Source: Desulfarculales bacterium UBA702
GTDB lineage: Bacteria > Desulfobacterota > Syntrophobacteria > Syntrophobacterales > Syntrophobacteraceae
DNA: 64,000 nucleotides
Reading direction: 5' to 3'
Assembly: GCA_002298165.1 (NCBI GenBank)
Contig: DBMI01000084.1
Location: 25,031 to 89,030 of the forward strand
Shown here: positions 18,025 to 26,914 of the stretch, piece after piece
Layout of the letters: each line of letters opens with the position of its first letter
Numbering within the stretch: the first letter of the stretch is position 1
The notes under the pieces: generated by a model
Told to the model about the DNA's origin: nothing
Databases searched by the model: none
Seen by the model: only the letters and a program-made list of their open reading frames with translations
Made by a program: the position numbers and the translations under genes

Positions 18025-19212
18025 TTAATTTAGCCTGGAATTCGCGAAACGGACATTTGACCGGCATCCAGCCATTTCGAGAAATGCTTCTATTCTCGTT
18101 CGAAGCTGTTCGACATCGGAAGTTGAGTAATTAGTTTCCACATGCAGGAAAGGGACCTCGCGGCCTTCGACAAAGTCACCCACTACCCGCGATTCAATAT
18201 TGTACGTATGACAGCAATGCCAGGTTAGATCGACTACGGCGTCTATGCGGTATTGGCTGATAAGCCGGTCGAGCAGGTTGATGCGGCCAATGTTTGGGGT
18301 AGTGCAAGAACAGGGAATTTGGAGATAACGCCTGGCCAGCGCCAGGAACGGGTCTTTCTCTTCCTCATCCACGAGCAGGTCCAGCCCCTTCACGCCGGTA
18401 CAGTTTTCCATGCACACCACGGCCCCACCGCTCTCCTCGATTATGCGAAGGACCTTCTCGGAACCTTTGCCGAGAGGACAGCCTGTCAAAAGGACTCTGG
18501 GAGCGTCCGGCTCGAAAGGCGAAAAGCCGGATGCCGCAACGCTCTCCATCTCCGCAATGAATTCCCCCAGCATATCCAGATATTTTTCGGGATAAACGAA
18601 AAAGCTCTTCGATTCCATGACAGTCATCATGGTCAAGCCGGAAAGAGGTGCGTGTTCGGCGGCCTGAAAGCGGGCGATTCTTTCCAGGAGTTTTCTTATT
18701 CTGTTGTGGATTCGGATTTGAAACCGGAGGTGATCGCGATCTATCTTCTGCCCCGTCGATTCTTCGAGAAACCTCCCAAGCCTAAGGATTTCATCGCGCC
18801 AGAAGCTAATCGCATGCGGTTCGGTGGTGGAATACGGCAGGTGCATGAGATGAAGGGGTTTTATGCGCCCGAGAAATTCATACATCTTCTTTTTGCCATC
18901 ACAGGTGGTTTCCCCGATCAGAAAATCGCTCTCGGCAAAGAAAGGGCAGGTATTGGTAACTGCATAGCCGTAGCTCGATTTAATCAGGGGGCAAAGGTTG
19001 GGGGGAAGGGTTTCCTCTGCATCTGCGATAGGCTTTTCTCTTTTGCCGCAAAGACTTACCGGTATCGCTCCGGCTGCTCGCACCAACTCGGTGGGTGCAA
19101 ACAGACAGTAGATTCCTGCAACTTTTGTATCAGTGCCGTCCAATTCTGAGATATCGAGCAGGAAACGCTCACCGATATCTTCGAAGTGCTTCAAAATCTC
19201 AAGCTTCAACAA
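18025..19212 (-). CDS. Double-cubane / 2-hydroxyacyl-CoA dehydratase-type iron-sulfur protein (shorter paralogue)
   Basis: 395 residues. It is related over its whole length to the gene at 20048. It keeps cysteines at 36, 55, 74, 89 and 104 (IGETTCDGKKKMYEFL), 245 (LTGCPLGKGSE), 267 and 271 (VCMENCTG), 301 and 303 (IPCSCTTPN) and 333-334 (WHCCHTYN). The position matching Cys136 of the other paralogue is Ser95. The family (HgdB/FldC-like, and the double-cubane reductases including E. coli YjiM) uses ATP-driven low-potential electrons for difficult reductions. It lies 30 bases after the activator gene. Whether it pairs with the larger paralogue or forms its own dimer cannot be told from sequence. 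Confidence 0.88.
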   Translation of the reverse strand: MLKLEILKHFEDIGERFLLDISELDGTDTKVAGIYCLFAPTELVRAAGAIPVSLCGKREKPIADAEETLPPNLCPLIKSSYGYAVTNTCPFFAESDFLIGETTCDGKKKMYEFLGRIKPLHLMHLPYSTTEPHAISFWRDEILRLGRFLEESTGQKIDRDHLRFQIRIHNRIRKLLERIARFQAAEHAPLSGLTMMTVMESKSFFVYPEKYLDMLGEFIAEMESVAASGFSPFEPDAPRVLLTGCPLGKGSEKVLRIIEESGGAVVCMENCTGVKGLDLLVDEEEKDPFLALARRYLQIPCSCTTPNIGRINLLDRLISQYRIDAVVDLTWHCCHTYNIESRVVGDFVEGREVPFLHVETNYSTSDVEQLRTRIEAFLEMAGCRSNVRFANSRLN

Positions 19213-19242
19213 GGTCCTCCATTAGCATGGTGCAACACCAAT

Positions 19243-20031
19243 TCAGGTTTCAGAGCGATCGAGGTTTCTTCCGTACAGTGCGGCGCCAAGAGCGCCCACC
19301 ATATCCGGGTTTTCAGGTACTATCACGGGCTGCCTGAGTTCTTCTTCAAGCAGTTGCCTTACACAGAGATTATGGGCAACTCCACCCGCGAAAACCAGGG
19401 GGGTGGATATTCCAACACGCCTCAACATCGCCGCCGTGCGCTGGACGATTGCGGCGTGCAGTCCCATGGCGATATTTTCAGGCCGCTCCCCTCTGGCCAT
19501 AAGGGAGGTGGCTTCGCTCTCGGCAAAAACCGTGCACATGCTGCTTATCTGAACGCGGCGATCGGAGCCGAGGGCAAAGCCGCCGAATTCTTCCAACGGC
19601 ACCTGGAGAGCGGTCGCCATAAATTCCAGAAACTTGCCCGTACCTGCGGCGCACCGGTCGTTCATCTCGAATTTTACGACTTTTCCCGTATCGGAAAGAG
19701 ATATAACCTTCGTATCCTGTCCTCCGATATCCAGAACGATTTTGGCTTCCGGGTGCAAATACCGGGTTCCCAGGGCGTATGCCTGGATTTCAGTAATAGC
19801 CGAGACTTTTTCGAGCCGGAATGATTCGGCAAACAACTTCCTTCCATATCCGGTGGCAACAACCCGCATTCCCCCGGTCCACTCCATCAACTTCCGGCAT
19901 TGACCCAGCGGATCGAAAGTAGTCGGAACTTTTACCTGGCGCACTGGCCCGCCTGAATCAAGCACGACCAGTTCTATTGAACGCGAGCCAATGTCTATAC
20001 CGACAACGGATTCATTTTGCTGAGGAATCAT
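19243..20031 (-). CDS. ASKHA-type activator ATPase (HgdC/YjiL-like)
   Basis: 262 residues from the ATG at 20031 (GAGAGGATT upstream); a longer start would overlap the upstream gene more deeply. The ATPase fold is marked by VGIDIGSRSIELVVLD at 10-25 and DIGGQDTKVI at 101-110. Two cysteines, Cys127 in NDRCAAGTGKFLE and Cys166 in SSMCTVFAESE, match the ligands of the [4Fe-4S] cluster shared between the two subunits of the activator dimer. Known activators couple ATP hydrolysis to one-electron transfer into a 2-hydroxyacyl-CoA dehydratase or double-cubane protein. Here it is flanked by two such proteins and probably serves one or both. Confidence 0.92.
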   Translation of the reverse strand: MIPQQNESVVGIDIGSRSIELVVLDSGGPVRQVKVPTTFDPLGQCRKLMEWTGGMRVVATGYGRKLFAESFRLEKVSAITEIQAYALGTRYLHPEAKIVLDIGGQDTKVISLSDTGKVVKFEMNDRCAAGTGKFLEFMATALQVPLEEFGGFALGSDRRVQISSMCTVFAESEATSLMARGERPENIAMGLHAAIVQRTAAMLRRVGISTPLVFAGGVAHNLCVRQLLEEELRQPVIVPENPDMVGALGAALYGRNLDRSET

Positions 20032-20047
20032 GGCGAGCAGAATCCTC

Positions 20048-21322
20048 TCAGCGTACCATTTCCACAAAAGCTTCGACCCGTGTCTTCAATTGCTCAACAT
20101 CTTCCATGCTGTAATCGGTCTCGATTGCAAGCATCGGGATGCCGGCCTTCGCAAGCGCCTTCTCGACTTTGTAGGCTTCCATTGTATAGGGCTGGCAAAA
20201 TGAAAGTGCGTAGTGGATCACACCTTTTACGCCAACATCGCGTGCCATGCCGACGATGTTTTCCTGCCGCTCGGTATTTGGTGTGAAACAGGCACAGTCA
20301 ATTTTCATATACCTGTCCAAGATGGCGTCGATCATGCCCTCTATCGTCCCGGCGCTCTCATCGACCAGGTCACGTGTGTTTCGGGTCCCTATGCAGGATT
20401 CTTCACCAACGACCACCGCCCCTGATGACTCGATAATATACGGCAGCTTCCAGTTGGGGACCGCCATTGGACATCCAGAGAGCATCAGGCGTGTTGTCCC
20501 TTCCGGAGCGATGCCGGTCCCGTTTTTCACCCGCTCTTCCAATTCGTCGCACAGTTCACCGATTTTGGCGGTAAATCTTTCAGGGTCATCGTAGAAGGAT
20601 ATCTGGTTAATGAGGAGGGCGTCCCGTCCCGAGATCGGAACCGGCACAGCGGCGCGGAGACGGTTTAGCCGCTGGAGCACTCGGCGGCGGTTGTTCAGAA
20701 GATGGATAGCTTCCTTTAGATTATCCGCGGTTATTTTATTTCCTGTCGTCTCCTCCACCTGTGTCTTGAAGCGCAGGATTTCACTTCTCCACAGCTCCCG
20801 GTCGGAGAAGTTCTTCATCTGAGGGATTTCCATTACATAAATGGGTGAATAATCAGAGAAAATCTCGTAGGCCTTCTTCTTCCCGTCGCAGGTGGTCTCA
20901 CCCACGATAAGGTCGCATGATTCGATAAATGGGCAAAGTCTTGCCAGCTTGAAGCCTACAAATGATTTGATAAGAGCGCAGGTGTTTCGCGGCAGTACTT
21001 TCTCAGCTTCTCCCTTGCCGACCTCCGCCCCAGCGCAAAGACCGATTTGAATACCGCCAGCCGCAAGCACTATCTCTTCAGGGACAAAAACGCAGAAGGT
21101 CCCGATCACTTTCCTTCCCGAGACTTTCGCATCCTGAAGTTCCTTTATCCTTAGCCCGTGGACTTCGGACAGGACGAAATCGAGATACTCCATACCCCGA
21201 AGCCGCCCCTGCTGGCTCATGTAAATGTCCCCATAGAACTTTCCGAGGACCTCGAGCAGCCCGGCATGCGCATCTATGTCCAGATTCAGCTTCTCCCACA
21301 TCTCCTCATGTGAACTCGGCAT
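20048..21322 (-). CDS. Double-cubane-cluster-type anaerobic reductase (YjiM-like), first gene of the operon
   Basis: 424 residues, with GGAGG six bases before the ATG. Cysteines at 77, 96, 115, 130, 136, 145 (VGETTCDGKKKAYEIF), 284 (LSGCPM), 310 (EESCIG), 343, 345 (IDCACFTPN) and 376 (SFCQPYTMEAYKVEKA) form the pattern of the double-cubane protein family, to which E. coli YjiM belongs. Enzymes of this group receive low-potential electrons from an ATP-hydrolysing activator, encoded next downstream with only a 16-base gap. Natural substrates of the double-cubane branch are largely unknown; small-molecule reductions have been shown for one member. The presence of yedF in the same operon suggests a possible sulfur/selenium connection (inference). 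Confidence 0.9.
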   Translation of the reverse strand: MPSSHEEMWEKLNLDIDAHAGLLEVLGKFYGDIYMSQQGRLRGMEYLDFVLSEVHGLRIKELQDAKVSGRKVIGTFCVFVPEEIVLAAGGIQIGLCAGAEVGKGEAEKVLPRNTCALIKSFVGFKLARLCPFIESCDLIVGETTCDGKKKAYEIFSDYSPIYVMEIPQMKNFSDRELWRSEILRFKTQVEETTGNKITADNLKEAIHLLNNRRRVLQRLNRLRAAVPVPISGRDALLINQISFYDDPERFTAKIGELCDELEERVKNGTGIAPEGTTRLMLSGCPMAVPNWKLPYIIESSGAVVVGEESCIGTRNTRDLVDESAGTIEGMIDAILDRYMKIDCACFTPNTERQENIVGMARDVGVKGVIHYALSFCQPYTMEAYKVEKALAKAGIPMLAIETDYSMEDVEQLKTRVEAFVEMVR

Positions 21323-21722
21323 ATCAAGCCTCCAAATTAGGTTTAAGTCTCTTTTAAATTAGTTTTGCCTATGATGCAAATCGGTATTGCCTATGACACG
21401 CCGTAAAACTATTGGTGATCCTGGACATTATCCAGCAAATGACAGGTGGCCCAGTCAGCGTCTTTTTGACGGTGTACTCGTCTCCGGAAGCCATTTTGTT
21501 TTTGTACTCCTCCGCTTTGACCTTGTGGTGGATGCCGGCTTCGTCAGCATCCAAATTCAAGTGCCCCTGTTCCTCTCCTTTCCCAAGGACATTTACTCAG
21601 AGGTTACCCGATAAAAATCCCACCCCTGTTTTTGCTTTTTTCCTTTCTCACGATTTGCTGCTAGAATCCGGTCTCCTGCGCGAAGCAGGCACAAAGATTT
21701 TTGCCATCACAGGTGGGGCTGA
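21323..21722. other. Intergenic region between the divergent double-cubane operon and recN
   Basis: Holds the promoters of both transcription units. A short leftward open frame (21369-21560) has no recognisable features. No clear operator or hairpin was seen. Confidence 0.35.
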
Positions 21723-23429
21723 GTGCTCAAGGAACTTTCGATCAATAATTTCGCGATTATCCGCAACCTCGATATCCAATTCCGTGAGGGCCTTAATGTA
21801 TTATCGGGAGAGACAGGGGCCGGAAAGTCTATCCTGGTTGGGGCCATAAACCTGATCCTGGGAAGCCGGGCGTCTCAGGAGATGATCAGGACAGGTGCGG
21901 TCGAAGCATCGGTGGAGGCCGTCCTTACAGTTCCTCCCGGCGGCTTGTGCCGCCAGATCCTGGAATTCTGGGAAATAGAATCCCGCAATGAGTTAATTGT
22001 ACGCAGGGCCATCAGCCGCACGGGGCGAAACCGCGTCTTCATTAACGACCAGACGGCATCCGTCCAGCAACTCCAGCAGCTCTCGCCTCTTTTGATCTCT
22101 ATTTCGGGTCAGCATGAGCACCAACTCCTCCTCGATCAGGAGACTCACCTGGGATTGCTCGATGCCTTCGGCGACCTTGAACCGCTTTGCCGGTCGGTGA
22201 GGGAAATCTGGTCCTCCTGGGCTCAAAAAAAGGAGCAGCTTGCCCGAATAAAGCGCGCAAGGGAAGAAGGAATGGCCAGGATGGACTTTCTGCGATTCCA
22301 GCTCCAGGAATTGGAGTCGGCCAAAATCTTACCCAACGAAGATGAAGAACTCGGACGAGAGCGCGAGATACTCAGGAATGCAGCCGGTTTATCCGATGCA
22401 TCCAATAGAGCGTTAGGCTTACTCTATTCCGAAAAAGGCGCGGTTCTGGAGCGCCTCTCGGAGATACAGAAAGAGTTGTCCGCCATCTCGCGAATTGACC
22501 CATCTCAGGAACACTTGATCGAATACCTGGTACAGGCGCGGATCAATCTCGAGGAATTGTCGCACCTGATGGGGACCTACTCCGGTCAAATCGTTTTCAA
22601 CCCGACCCGGCTTGCGGCAGTCGAGGAGCGGCTGGCGCTCCTTGGCAGGTTGGGCAAAAAATACGGACCCGGCGCCAACGAAATGATTGCCCGAACCGAA
22701 GAGCTGCGCGCAGTGGCAGGCCAGGAAAACGAGTCTGGACTCCGGGAGGAAGAACTTGAAGCTGAGCTTCTTGAGCTACGCCGCCTTTACCTGGAAACCG
22801 CGGGCGACCTTTCGCGAAAGCGGTCCGAAGCATCCGTCGAACTTTCACGGCAGGTCGAATCGAGCCTTGCCGAACTTGATATGCAGCGGGCAAAATTCCA
22901 GACCAGCCTCACGATCTCGAAAAACGACGATGAACCAATCTTCAGTGCGACAGGAATGGACAGCGTCGAATTCCTGCTTTCAGCAAACCCGGGAGAAGAT
23001 TTAAAGCCTCTTGCAAAAATAGCTTCTGGCGGCGAGCTATCGAGAATCCTCCTGGCCCTGAAAAGCCTTCTGAGCCGCGACGGGGAGGCGGAGACGCTCA
23101 TCTTTGACGAGGTGGATGCAGGAATCGGCGGGCGAACGGCTGAACTTGTCGGATTAAAACTCAAAAAACTTGCCGAGCGCCACCAGGTGATCTGCATTAC
23201 GCATCTACCCCAGATCGCCTGCCACTCCCGCTGGCATTTCCTGGTGAAAAAAGAATCCGCTGCCGCGGAAACGGCAACGAGCATCCGAATGCTTGCGGAA
23301 TCCGAGCGCTGCGAAGAACTTGCCCGCATGCTGGGCGGGGTTTCGATATCCGAAACGGTTCGGGAGCACGCAAAAGAGTTGCTCGAAAAGGCAGCGCGCG
23401 GCAGCGCGGTCCGGGACCCATTTCATTGA
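21723..23429 (+). CDS. recN: DNA repair protein RecN
   Basis: 568 residues. The start is GTG with AGGTGGGG just upstream, and the protein begins LKELSINNFAIIRNLDI as in RecN. Walker A is GETGAGKS at about 30-37. ISGQHEHQLLLD follows near 128, then a long coiled-coil middle section. The C-terminal ABC signature and Walker B lie in ASGGELSRILLALK and TLIFDEVDAGIGGRTAELVG, followed by the THLPQIA loop. RecN is an SMC-like ATPase that bridges DNA ends during double-strand break repair. It is normally controlled by LexA, but no LexA box was recognised upstream. It appears to be monocistronic. Confidence 0.96.
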   Translation: MLKELSINNFAIIRNLDIQFREGLNVLSGETGAGKSILVGAINLILGSRASQEMIRTGAVEASVEAVLTVPPGGLCRQILEFWEIESRNELIVRRAISRTGRNRVFINDQTASVQQLQQLSPLLISISGQHEHQLLLDQETHLGLLDAFGDLEPLCRSVREIWSSWAQKKEQLARIKRAREEGMARMDFLRFQLQELESAKILPNEDEELGREREILRNAAGLSDASNRALGLLYSEKGAVLERLSEIQKELSAISRIDPSQEHLIEYLVQARINLEELSHLMGTYSGQIVFNPTRLAAVEERLALLGRLGKKYGPGANEMIARTEELRAVAGQENESGLREEELEAELLELRRLYLETAGDLSRKRSEASVELSRQVESSLAELDMQRAKFQTSLTISKNDDEPIFSATGMDSVEFLLSANPGEDLKPLAKIASGGELSRILLALKSLLSRDGEAETLIFDEVDAGIGGRTAELVGLKLKKLAERHQVICITHLPQIACHSRWHFLVKKESAAAETATSIRMLAESERCEELARMLGGVSISETVREHAKELLEKAARGSAVRDPFH

Positions 23430-23777
23430 AACAGCCGCACTACCTCTTTAATTCTTTATCAAATCCATCCAGTTGACCATTACCCACAGATTGGCCATAG
23501 CCCGACACTCATCGCCACTCCTCCGCTTCAATAATACGTCTTAAACTTATTAAGCGAAATATTGTTAAAGAGATTCCTGAACACGCCCGTCTATTGTAGA
23601 GAAAAGATTTACCCGGCTGGATTTAAAGGAGAACGAAATGAACGAGCCACATACCAACAAACGCATACCTGATAGAGCACCTCCCCGGATCTAAAAAGTC
23701 CCGGGCGCTGATTTGACCTGCCCGGCACTGGTTCGCTCCTAATAGAAACACTCTATTCCCGCACAACTGGAGATCTC
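23430..23777. other. Intergenic region upstream of a chemoreceptor gene
   Basis: No gene. A six-base stem, CCGGGC with GCCCGG around 23700-23724, lies shortly before the chemoreceptor start; its role is unclear. No convincing flagellar sigma-28 promoter was recognised. Confidence 0.35.
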
Positions 23778-25418
23778 ATGCACAAGCTGCTGGATGTAAA
23801 ACTCGCAACCAAAATCGCTGGAGGATTCATTATCCTGTTGGTTTTGCTGACGACCATTTCCTGCATCGGGCTGGTTACGCTCACTGATATAGCTGAAATC
23901 TGGAACAAATCCGGCAACGCCGACCACATGGTGAAGCTGATACTTGAATCCAGGCGCCATGAAAAGAATTTCATCATTCGAAGCGACGCCAGCTATGTCA
24001 AGAAAGTAGACGACCTGGCGGTTGAACTTCGCAGCCGAACCGAGCAGGCAAAAAACATCAGTACTCCGGCTGAAAGGGAAAAACTGGAACGGGGCGCCGG
24101 TGAATTTGAAAAATATTTAGCTTCCTTTCATAACTACGTTGATTTAAAGCGGCAGCATCAAGCTGAAAAAGACTCAGCCTCCGCGGCTGGGCTGGAAAAG
24201 AAAATGAAGGCCGCCGACGAGGGCATGATCAATGCCGCAAGGGCGGCCCAGGAGATTTTTGATGGCGAACGGTCCGTTTATAAGGAGCAACTTGATCGTC
24301 AAATAGCATTTGCAAAAAAGTCGATATTCGGAATCTCCGGTCTTGCCCTGTTTCTGGGCACGGCCTTGTCGTTCCTGCTGACCGTTGGAATAACCAGGCC
24401 TCTTCGTGCCATAATCGCAGGACTTTCGACCGGCGCCGATCAGGTTACGGCGGCGGCGGCCCAGATTTCGACATCCAGCCAAAATCTTGCTGACGGAGCC
24501 TCTCAGCAGGCCGCCTCAATCGAACAGACCTCATCCTCGCTCGAAGAAATGTCTTCCATGACCAAACAGAACGCCGAAAACTCCAGGCAGGCCAAGCAGC
24601 TTATGAGTGAGTCGAAGGAGACGGTATCCCGGGCCGGTTCATCGATGAGCCTTCTGATGAAGTCAATGGATGAAATTTCGAAGGCCAGTCAGGAGACCTC
24701 GAAAATTGTAAAGACAATCGACGAGATAGCCTTTCAGACAAACCTTCTGGCGCTCAACGCGGCTGTCGAGGCCGCCCGTGCCGGCGAGGCGGGGGCCGGG
24801 TTCGCGGTTGTTGCCGACGAAGTTAGAAACCTTGCCATGAGGGCGGCGGAGGCTGCCAAAAATACGGCCGAGCTTATCCAGGCTACGGTGGTCAAGATAA
24901 ACGACGGCTCTACTGTAGTTCAGAGAACCAGCGAGGAGTTCTCGATGGTTTCGGCCGGATCGGGGAAAATGGCTAAATTAATTGACGAAATTACCGCCGC
25001 CTCGACCGAGCAGGCACAGGGCGTCGAACAGATCAGCCGTGCCGTCGTTGATGTAGATAAGGTCGTTCAGAAAAACGCCTCAAATGCCGAGGAATCGGCT
25101 GCAGCTTCCCACGAAATGAGCGAGCAGGCCAATCGGATGAAAGTCTTCGTTGGCGACCTTGAATCAATGGTGGGCAAAAAGGTGAGGAAAAACGGAAAGG
25201 CGGCGAAAAAGCCGCTCGCGGACAAATCCACAGCCCCGGCACAGCAGCAGATTGCTCTCACCACGGCAAAAAGCTCTGCTCGAAAATCGCGGTTTTTGCC
25301 ACCTCCCCTTAAGCCGGCAAACAGCGCGAACGGAGGCGCAAAGACCTCCCAGGCCGAACAGTCTACACCAAAGGCATCAGAAATCATTCCGTTCGACGAT
25401 AAGGATTTTGATTTTTAG
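23778..25418 (+). CDS. Methyl-accepting chemotaxis protein
   Basis: 546 residues, with AACTGGAGATC before the ATG. Transmembrane helices lie at about 13-34 and 185-205, with a periplasmic four-helix-type sensor between them (HMVKLILESRRHEKNFIIR resembles the helical-bundle receptor group). A short HAMP-like linker follows, then the cytoplasmic coiled coil. The conserved hairpin tip is EIAFQTNLLALNAAVEAARA, continuing GEAGAGFAVVADEVRNLA, which binds CheA and CheW. The C-terminal tail is a flexible Lys, Ala and Pro linker ending in IIPFDDKDFDF, a motif shared with the second receptor in this window. No che genes are nearby, so this is an orphan receptor. Confidence 0.94.
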   Translation: MHKLLDVKLATKIAGGFIILLVLLTTISCIGLVTLTDIAEIWNKSGNADHMVKLILESRRHEKNFIIRSDASYVKKVDDLAVELRSRTEQAKNISTPAEREKLERGAGEFEKYLASFHNYVDLKRQHQAEKDSASAAGLEKKMKAADEGMINAARAAQEIFDGERSVYKEQLDRQIAFAKKSIFGISGLALFLGTALSFLLTVGITRPLRAIIAGLSTGADQVTAAAAQISTSSQNLADGASQQAASIEQTSSSLEEMSSMTKQNAENSRQAKQLMSESKETVSRAGSSMSLLMKSMDEISKASQETSKIVKTIDEIAFQTNLLALNAAVEAARAGEAGAGFAVVADEVRNLAMRAAEAAKNTAELIQATVVKINDGSTVVQRTSEEFSMVSAGSGKMAKLIDEITAASTEQAQGVEQISRAVVDVDKVVQKNASNAEESAAASHEMSEQANRMKVFVGDLESMVGKKVRKNGKAAKKPLADKSTAPAQQQIALTTAKSSARKSRFLPPPLKPANSANGGAKTSQAEQSTPKASEIIPFDDKDFDF

Positions 25419-25456
25419 CTGAGATTTTTACGATAATCGCAAGTCTCGACAGGAAA

Positions 25457-25483
25457 CGGGCGGCTGCGGAGATGGGCCGCCCG
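25457..25483. terminator. Bidirectional terminator candidate
   Basis: CGGGCGGC (25457-25464) pairs perfectly with GCCGCCCG (25476-25483) between the convergent chemoreceptor and ATP-grasp genes. Only a short T run follows on either side, so efficiency is uncertain. Confidence 0.55.
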
Positions 25484-25498
25484 CTACTGTTTACCGGG

Positions 25499-26353
25499 CT
25501 AAATCGCGCCCTTATCCACCAGATGCGCCAGTATCTCGTGTATATCCATCCCTTGTTCCTTGAAGCCTTCAACTCCGTAGACCATATTGGCCTCGAGTAC
25601 CATGTAGCCGTCATTGTGCTCGCAAATATCCAGCCCTGCTTCACCAAACCGGCATCTCAATGCCGTCGATCGCGCAAACTCCAGGGCAGCCGCCGGAATG
25701 TTTTCGAAGCTGATTCGCCCGCCTCGTGAGACATTGTTCCTGAACTCCCCCTGTTTGTGGATGCGCCAGTAGGCGTGGACGACCCTGCCTCCGATTACAA
25801 CCGCTCTCAGGTCTCGTTCTATTCTCAGATATTCCTGTACATACGCTGGGTTATGGCTCTCGATATATTTGGAAAGCTCTTCCGGCCCCCTGATAAGAAA
25901 TACTCCAAGTCCCTGGGAGGATCCGACGGGAGTTTTGCCTATGAAAGGGTATTCGAAGTCATGCTCTACCATGAGTTGCCGGTTTCGGCCGTAGTAGATT
26001 CCCGTCCTGGGGTGAGGGATGTCGAGAAGTTCGAAAAGATTGGTCTGGGCAATCTTATTTCCGAGGAAATGGTAGTAGTTTCCGGGAAACGTCTTTTTGC
26101 CGGAAGCGGCGATCACCTGCTGAAAAACCGGGCCGGGGTAGAAAACTCTGGGCGCCCGTGCGATTTTTTTCCTCACCTCTTCAGAGTAGTCTTCCCAATT
26201 GGGATCTATCCCAAAGCAGGGGACCGAGCTTTTTCGAAGTCTTTTTCCAAGTGACACCCAACCGGCGGGTTCCCGCGCTTCCTCTTCGAGACCACCACCA
26301 AAGCGCCTGGCGTCTTTAATTTCCGGTTTGTCCAGCTCCGGCAGATCGCACAT
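25499..26353 (-). CDS. RimK-like ATP-grasp ligase family protein
   Basis: 284 residues. The ATP-grasp core runs from about 100 to 280: GNKIAQTNLFELLDIPHPRTG, then YPFIGKTPVGSSQGLGVFLI (lysine plus glycine-rich ATP loop), YVQEYLRIERDLRAVVIGG (metal and ATP contact), RGGRISFENIP, and AGLDICEHNDGYMVLEANMV, where Glu and Asn bind magnesium. This is the pattern of RimK-type ligases that attach amino acids to proteins or small peptides. Substrate and product cannot be predicted. It is convergent with the chemoreceptor gene and has a gene-poor, repeat-containing region upstream. Confidence 0.82.
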   Translation of the reverse strand: MCDLPELDKPEIKDARRFGGGLEEEAREPAGWVSLGKRLRKSSVPCFGIDPNWEDYSEEVRKKIARAPRVFYPGPVFQQVIAASGKKTFPGNYYHFLGNKIAQTNLFELLDIPHPRTGIYYGRNRQLMVEHDFEYPFIGKTPVGSSQGLGVFLIRGPEELSKYIESHNPAYVQEYLRIERDLRAVVIGGRVVHAYWRIHKQGEFRNNVSRGGRISFENIPAAALEFARSTALRCRFGEAGLDICEHNDGYMVLEANMVYGVEGFKEQGMDIHEILAHLVDKGAI

Positions 26354-26914
26354 GAGTCGAATGCCGCCTCTTTACTAGAAAGATGGTTTGGCCCGCCGCT
26401 ATCGGATGGCGACGGGAATTAAAACAGGCGGTCCGCACTGCGCGCATTGCCCGTCAACTTACGAGATTTTGGTGTAATTCCAGCTCTGGTTTTAGCACGG
26501 TCTCACGACCGTGCTACCCGCGCCGACCGAAGGTCTCCACTTGGTTTCTAAATAATTGGAGACCTTCGGTCGAGGGCATGACGCGGTCAGGAGACCACGT
26601 CATAACAATGAGTAAACAATTGTTCCGTTAAGCTGACGGCAATGGCACTGCGCGGAACGCTATTATTAGATTGGCCACAACTTATACAGAAAAAGAAATT
26701 TCAGCAAAGAATTTCAGACCTCATGATCTGTTATGGGAACCGGCATCATCTTGATTCCCCGTGGGTAAATCCAGGCAAATGACTGCCAATTATGGACAAT
26801 CCATACCACCATCAGTATCTTTTTCTGGAAATGCCCTCTTTCGACTAACACAACCAGGCAGAATCATTGCCTAAGTAGTTCTCACTATCGGATTTCCAGT
26901 GCGAGGCGATACCT
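26354..26914. repeat. Intergenic region with REP-like palindromic repeats (copy 1)
   Basis: It contains a perfect hairpin, TAGCACGGTC (26493-26502) with GACCGTGCTA (26507-26516). Directly after it is a longer palindrome whose arms are CGACCGAAGGTCTCCA (26524-26539) and TGGAGACCTTCGGTCG (26557-26572). A partial third unit, GCGGTCAGGAGACC, is at 26583-26596. The same modules, diverged, occur near 43.2 and 63.7 kb. The rest of the region shows no gene; the rtcB promoter should lie at its right end. Confidence 0.8.

Noticed and set aside
18253..19149. Rightward 298-codon open frame
   Set aside because: It is antisense to the shorter double-cubane protein gene, whose cysteine pattern is clear.
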